Below are positions 43,425 through 46,500 of a DNA stretch of 46,500 nucleotides, piece by piece; position 1 is the stretch's first letter; the number at the start of each line of letters is the position of its first letter. This stretch comes from Chlorobiaceae bacterium (GTDB lineage Bacteria; Bacteroidota; Chlorobiia; Chlorobiales; Chlorobiaceae): assembly GCA_013334755.1 (NCBI GenBank), contig JAAXWX010000013.1, positions 1 to 46,500 of the forward strand. The letters run 5' to 3'. The position numbers and the translations under genes were made by a program. The notes beneath the pieces are model-generated. The model saw only the letters and a program-made list of their open reading frames with translations, searched no databases and was not told the origin of the DNA.

Positions 43425-43438
43425 CCCCGGTTACCGCT
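43417..43438. terminator. Hairpin spanning the convergent ftsX and nfo stop codons
   Basis: AGCGGTA (43417-43423) and TACCGCT (43432-43438) form a 7-bp stem with loop GCCCCGGT. No T tract follows on either side, so termination is uncertain. Confidence 0.35.
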
Positions 43439-44273
43439 CAAGCGAGTAGAGGAGACTGATCTCTGAGCTCCATGCAGCGGAGTCCGGCGTTTCAAGGATC
43501 AGCGGAATCTCATCGAACTCCTGATGGTTCATGATGTATGAGAAGACATTCATGCCTATCGTTCCTTTACCGATACCTGCATGGCGGTCGATCCTGCTGC
43601 CAAGCGGCTGGAGGGCATCATTGAGATGCATTCCGCGCAGGTAACGGAGTCCAACGATCCGGTCGAACTCCTGAAAGGTGGATTCGATTGCTTCAGTAGT
43701 CTGCAGGTCATAACCGCTTGCAAAGAGATGGCAGGTGTCGAGGCAGACCGCGACCCTTGATTTATCATCGACCTGATCAACCAAAGAGGCCAACTGTTCG
43801 AACCGGTTTCCCAGGTTGGTTCCCTGTCCGGCAGTGTTTTCAATAACGGCTGTTACGCTCTTTGTTGCATCAAGCGCCATATTGATGGATTCAGCGATAA
43901 GCTGCAGGCATCGCTCTTCATCAATTTCCTTCAAATGGCTTCCCGGATGAAAATTCAGCAACAGCAGTCCGAGATCTTCAACACGCTGCATCTCCTCGAT
44001 AAACGCTTCACGCGCACGCTGGAGTTTGTCTGGATCGGGACTGCCGAGGTTGATAAGGTAACTGTCGTGCGGCAGGATGTGTTCGGGTTTAAAGCCGCCG
44101 TCACTGCAGTTTCTGCGGAACGCGTCAATTGAGGAGGTAGTCAGTTTCGGGGCTTTCCACTGGCGCTGGTTTTTGGTAAACAGCGCAAATGCTTTAGCTC
44201 CGATGCTGGTAGCCTGGAGCGGGGCATTTTCAACTCCTCCGGCTGTACTGACGTGTGCACCAACCCGTTTCAT
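43431..44273 (-). CDS. nfo: Endonuclease IV (AP endonuclease)
   Basis: 280 residues, the usual length. It cleaves DNA 5' of abasic sites in base-excision repair and uses three zinc ions. Motifs in order are [45 protein letters not shown] and [26 protein letters not shown], then LILETPD. All zinc-ligand blocks appear intact. It is the last gene of the leftward purN-queE-GT2-nfo run, 27 bases after the glycosyltransferase. Confidence 0.95.
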   Translation of the reverse strand: MKRVGAHVSTAGGVENAPLQATSIGAKAFALFTKNQRQWKAPKLTTSSIDAFRRNCSDGGFKPEHILPHDSYLINLGSPDPDKLQRAREAFIEEMQRVEDLGLLLLNFHPGSHLKEIDEERCLQLIAESINMALDATKSVTAVIENTAGQGTNLGNRFEQLASLVDQVDDKSRVAVCLDTCHLFASGYDLQTTEAIESTFQEFDRIVGLRYLRGMHLNDALQPLGSRIDRHAGIGKGTIGMNVFSYIMNHQEFDEIPLILETPDSAAWSSEISLLYSLER

Positions 44274-44300
44274 AGAGAAAAAATAAAAAATGAAGGAAAA

Positions 44301-45293
44301 TTAATCGGCACTGCCGAATTTTTTTGCCTGTCCATCCGTGAGATTCAGGGTTTCACGGACAGTAAATGTAGAGCCTTTTGCTGACGATGTTGAAAGCATT
44401 TCACCAAGTAGCCCGGTTGAAAAAAGCTGAACGCCGAGAATCAGCAGCAGGATGCCGAGAAACAGAATGGGGCGGTTGCTGACCGGTTTATGAAGCAGGA
44501 CTTTATCAAGGGTGACGTAAAGGCTGATGACGAAGCCCAGCAGAAAACTGGAAAGGCCGGCCATACCGAAAAAATGCATGGGACGGCGAAGGTACCGGGT
44601 AATAAAGAGTACCGAGAGAAAATCAAAGAGCCCTGATAAAAATCGCGATGAACCGTATTTTGTGCTGCCGAATTGCCGGGCCCTGTGGTTTACCGGCAGT
44701 TCAGTTATTCTGAATCCCATCCATTCAGCCAGTACGGGAATATAACGGTGCATATCTCCGTGCAGCTCCAGTCGCCGGGTTACCTCTTTGCGGTAGACCT
44801 TCAGTCCGCAGTTGAAATCATGAATGGTGATCCCTGTAAAGAGTCGTGTAACTGCATTGAAAAGCTTTGACGGGAGAATTTTGGTGAGCGGATCCTTGCG
44901 CTGCTGTTTCCATCCGCTGACCAGATCATACCCTTCCTGCAGTTTTTTGATCATCTCCTTGATCGCGAAGGGGTCATCCTGCAGATCGGCATCAATTGTG
45001 CAGACATAATCTCCTGCTGCAGCCATGAAGCCTGCCGACAACGCTGCGGTTTTACCGAAGTTCCTCTGAAACGAGATCAGGCGAAGTTCCTGTTTTGAAG
45101 GAACCATCCTGCCGATCAGCGCGCACGAATCGTCGGTGGAGCCGTCATCAACCAGGATGATTTCAAAACTGAACGGTTCCGGAAAGAGCTGCCGAAGCTC
45201 GTTTTCACCCATGGCCAGATAGAGTTGCCCGATAAGGTCAGGAAGCGATTCCCGTTCATTGAAGAGCGGAACGATGACGGAGAGTGAAGTCAA
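44301..45293 (-). CDS. GT2-family polyisoprenyl-phosphate glycosyltransferase (GtrB/ArnC/DPM1-like)
   Basis: 330 residues from TTG 45293. The frame is open to 45458 inside queE, but the GT2 fold starts at LSVIVPLFNERESLPDL. Motifs: EIILVDDGSTDDS, RNFGKTAALSAGF, TIDADLQDDP (DxD) and KVYRKEVTRRL; then two C-terminal membrane helices (about 245-270 and 280-305). Such enzymes put a sugar on undecaprenyl phosphate at the cytosolic face of the inner membrane for later use outside. No upstream ATG or clear ribosome binding site supports the start, so the N-terminus is uncertain. Not part of the large polysaccharide locus. Confidence 0.85.
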   Translation of the reverse strand: MTSLSVIVPLFNERESLPDLIGQLYLAMGENELRQLFPEPFSFEIILVDDGSTDDSCALIGRMVPSKQELRLISFQRNFGKTAALSAGFMAAAGDYVCTIDADLQDDPFAIKEMIKKLQEGYDLVSGWKQQRKDPLTKILPSKLFNAVTRLFTGITIHDFNCGLKVYRKEVTRRLELHGDMHRYIPVLAEWMGFRITELPVNHRARQFGSTKYGSSRFLSGLFDFLSVLFITRYLRRPMHFFGMAGLSSFLLGFVISLYVTLDKVLLHKPVSNRPILFLGILLLILGVQLFSTGLLGEMLSTSSAKGSTFTVRETLNLTDGQAKKFGSAD

Positions 45294-45373
45294 ATGGTCA
45301 AAGGATAATGGGTAACGAATAATCGACAAGGGAAAAGTAAGGAGGAAACGGGCTAAAGCCAAACGATTCTTGC

Positions 45374-46045
45374 TTATACGCCTCTTCTCGCAGGATCCCA
45401 GATGTATTTGTGCAGCTGGAGCTGCAATCTTGCCCTGAGGCGGTCGCGGAGCATCCATGCCGCCAGTTCAGCGGGATCGAGTGTACCGTAAACGACTCCC
45501 ATCATCACGGTGAAGGAATCAGTCAGACGGTATTCATCGAGCAGCGATGTTGCCCAGTCATAGTCATCCTTTCCCGCAAGTACCATCTTGAACTCAAAGG
45601 TCTGGCGGTGGGTTGGTTCTGCTGCAAGCGCAAGCTCGATGTTTTCAGGATTGTTCTGATCGCAGACGCCCGATGACGGCGGTTTCAGGTCAATGATTTT
45701 ATGCACCCGGCTGTCAACCCCGGCAACAGGGAGAAAACCGCCCGTTTCTAGCAGCACCTTCTGCTCAAGATCGCAGAGCTGGCGCATGAGGCTGTGCACT
45801 GCTGGCTGCAAAAGCGGTTCACCTCCTGTGATCTCAATAACAGGGGCTTGAAAACCAAGTGCAAACCGGATGACCTCATCTATTTCAAGAACACTACCGC
45901 CTTCTTCAGCATAGGCGGTATCGCAGCCAATGCACCCGTGTCCGCATCCCGCGAGCCTTATGAAGGCGCAGGGCCAGCCGGCAAAAGAGGATTCTCCCTG
46001 GATTGAGTGAAAGATCTCGGTGATGTTGAGGGTACCGCTGGTCAT
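45374..46045 (-). CDS. queE: 7-carboxy-7-deazaguanine synthase
   Basis: 223 residues. A radical SAM enzyme of queuosine/preQ0 synthesis that turns 6-carboxytetrahydropterin into 7-carboxy-7-deazaguanine. It has EIFHSIQGESSFAGWPC at 10-26, the cluster motif C34-x3-C38-x2-C41 (GCGHGCIGCD), and EITGGEPLLQP for SAM binding. It overlaps the purN stop by four bases (ATGA), so the genes are probably translated together. Other queuosine genes are not in the window. Confidence 0.93.
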   Translation of the reverse strand: MTSGTLNITEIFHSIQGESSFAGWPCAFIRLAGCGHGCIGCDTAYAEEGGSVLEIDEVIRFALGFQAPVIEITGGEPLLQPAVHSLMRQLCDLEQKVLLETGGFLPVAGVDSRVHKIIDLKPPSSGVCDQNNPENIELALAAEPTHRQTFEFKMVLAGKDDYDWATSLLDEYRLTDSFTVMMGVVYGTLDPAELAAWMLRDRLRARLQLQLHKYIWDPARRGV

Positions 46046-46500
46046 GAGTGCTGGATGGTTAGCAGCTTCTCAAGGGCATCCGGGTACAGTTCATGTTCGC
46101 ATGCAAGCACTCTTGCTGCAAGGCTCTCCGGGGTATCGCCCGGCAACACCGGGACCTTTCTCTGCAGCAGGATTTTTCCCTTGTCGTATTCCTCGTTGAC
46201 AAAGTGCACCGTCGCTCCGCTTTCCGTTTCGCCAGCTTCAAGCACCGCAGTATGCACATGGATGCCATACATTCCCTCACCGCCGAATTTTGGCAGCAGG
46301 GCAGGATGGATGTTGAGCATCTTATCCGGAAACGCCCTTACGACCGCATCAGGCACCTTCCGCATGTAGCCTGCAAGCAGAACATTGTCGATCTGAGCTT
46401 CCTTCAGGCATCCGACCATCGCTTCAGCAAATTCATCAAAGGAGCCGAACTGCTTTTCCAAGAGATGCACCGTTGCAATGCCGTGTTCTCGCGCAAACTC
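46042..46500 (-). CDS. purN: Phosphoribosylglycinamide formyltransferase, 5' end beyond the window
   Basis: 152 residues are visible; the frame is open to the right edge, so the start lies beyond 46500. It transfers a formyl group from 10-formyltetrahydrofolate to GAR in purine synthesis. Catalytic residues are in LNIHPALLP (Asn, His) and the later YDKGKILLQ (Asp); LLAGYMR is the usual folate-side stretch. A GTG at 46470 is internal. Confidence 0.93.
   Translation of the reverse strand, partial: EFAREHGIATVHLLEKQFGSFDEFAEAMVGCLKEAQIDNVLLAGYMRKVPDAVVRAFPDKMLNIHPALLPKFGGEGMYGIHVHTAVLEAGETESGATVHFVNEEYDKGKILLQRKVPVLPGDTPESLAARVLACEHELYPDALEKLLTIQHS

Noticed and set aside
45294-45458. Extension of the GT2 frame into queE
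   Set aside because: It overlaps queE on the same strand, and the added residues precede the recognised GT2 start.
1-46500. CRISPR arrays, insertion sequences, integrases or phage genes
   Set aside because: No regularly spaced repeats, transposase motifs, terminal inverted repeats or phage genes were seen on either strand.

Overview
The window looks like chromosomal DNA of a green sulfur bacterium (Chlorobiaceae), or at least of a Bacteroidota/Chlorobiota-type anaerobe. I base this on an IleS2-type isoleucyl-tRNA synthetase, a DksA-like protein that has lost most zinc cysteines, a [4Fe-4S]-type PurF, and a 68-residue hydrophobic helical protein of the kind seen as chlorosome envelope proteins. 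The taxonomic call is inference; no rRNA or photosynthesis marker is present. About three quarters of the window is a surface-polysaccharide locus and the last quarter is housekeeping.

Bases 1-17798 (+ strand) are a long, tightly packed polysaccharide run. It holds six GT4 or GT2 glycosyltransferases, a PIG-L deacetylase, two tandem CelD-like acyltransferases, a third GT4 gene, a Wzy-like polymerase, and a WecG/TagA-family transferase. It ends with sugar-nucleotide genes: a nucleotidyltransferase, an LhgO-like FAD oxidase, an SDR epimerase, a DegT aminotransferase and RmlA. Several neighbours overlap by 1-4 bases, so translational coupling is likely. The priming transferase, flippase and export proteins are not in the window and may lie upstream.

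Bases 17846-28173 (- strand) hold two acyl/amide modification modules, each with its own acyl carrier protein. The first is GNAT, AsnB-type amidotransferase, NadE-like synthetase, ACP and AMP-forming acyl ligase. The second is FkbH-like protein, ACP, MBOAT O-acyltransferase and an SGNH-type partner. Part of this stretch is visibly AT-rich. I infer that these genes build ACP-bound acyl groups and attach them to the polysaccharide or its sugar precursors.

Bases 28611-35604 (+ strand) hold nucleotide-sugar supply: RmlC, three tandem RmlD paralogues (the middle one lacks the catalytic Tyr), RmlB, GalE and a bifunctional ManC. With RmlA at 16920 the dTDP-L-rhamnose pathway is complete. A long hairpin at 35634-35678 closes the locus.

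Bases 35751-46500 are a different neighbourhood: a monocistronic 68-aa protein with a perfect 13-bp terminator, ileS, a dksA-like gene, purF (-), an orphan four-helix membrane protein, tRNA-Ala(GGC) (-), ftsX, and a leftward purN-queE-GT2-nfo operon whose purN runs off the right edge. I found no rRNA, CRISPR array, insertion sequence or prophage.
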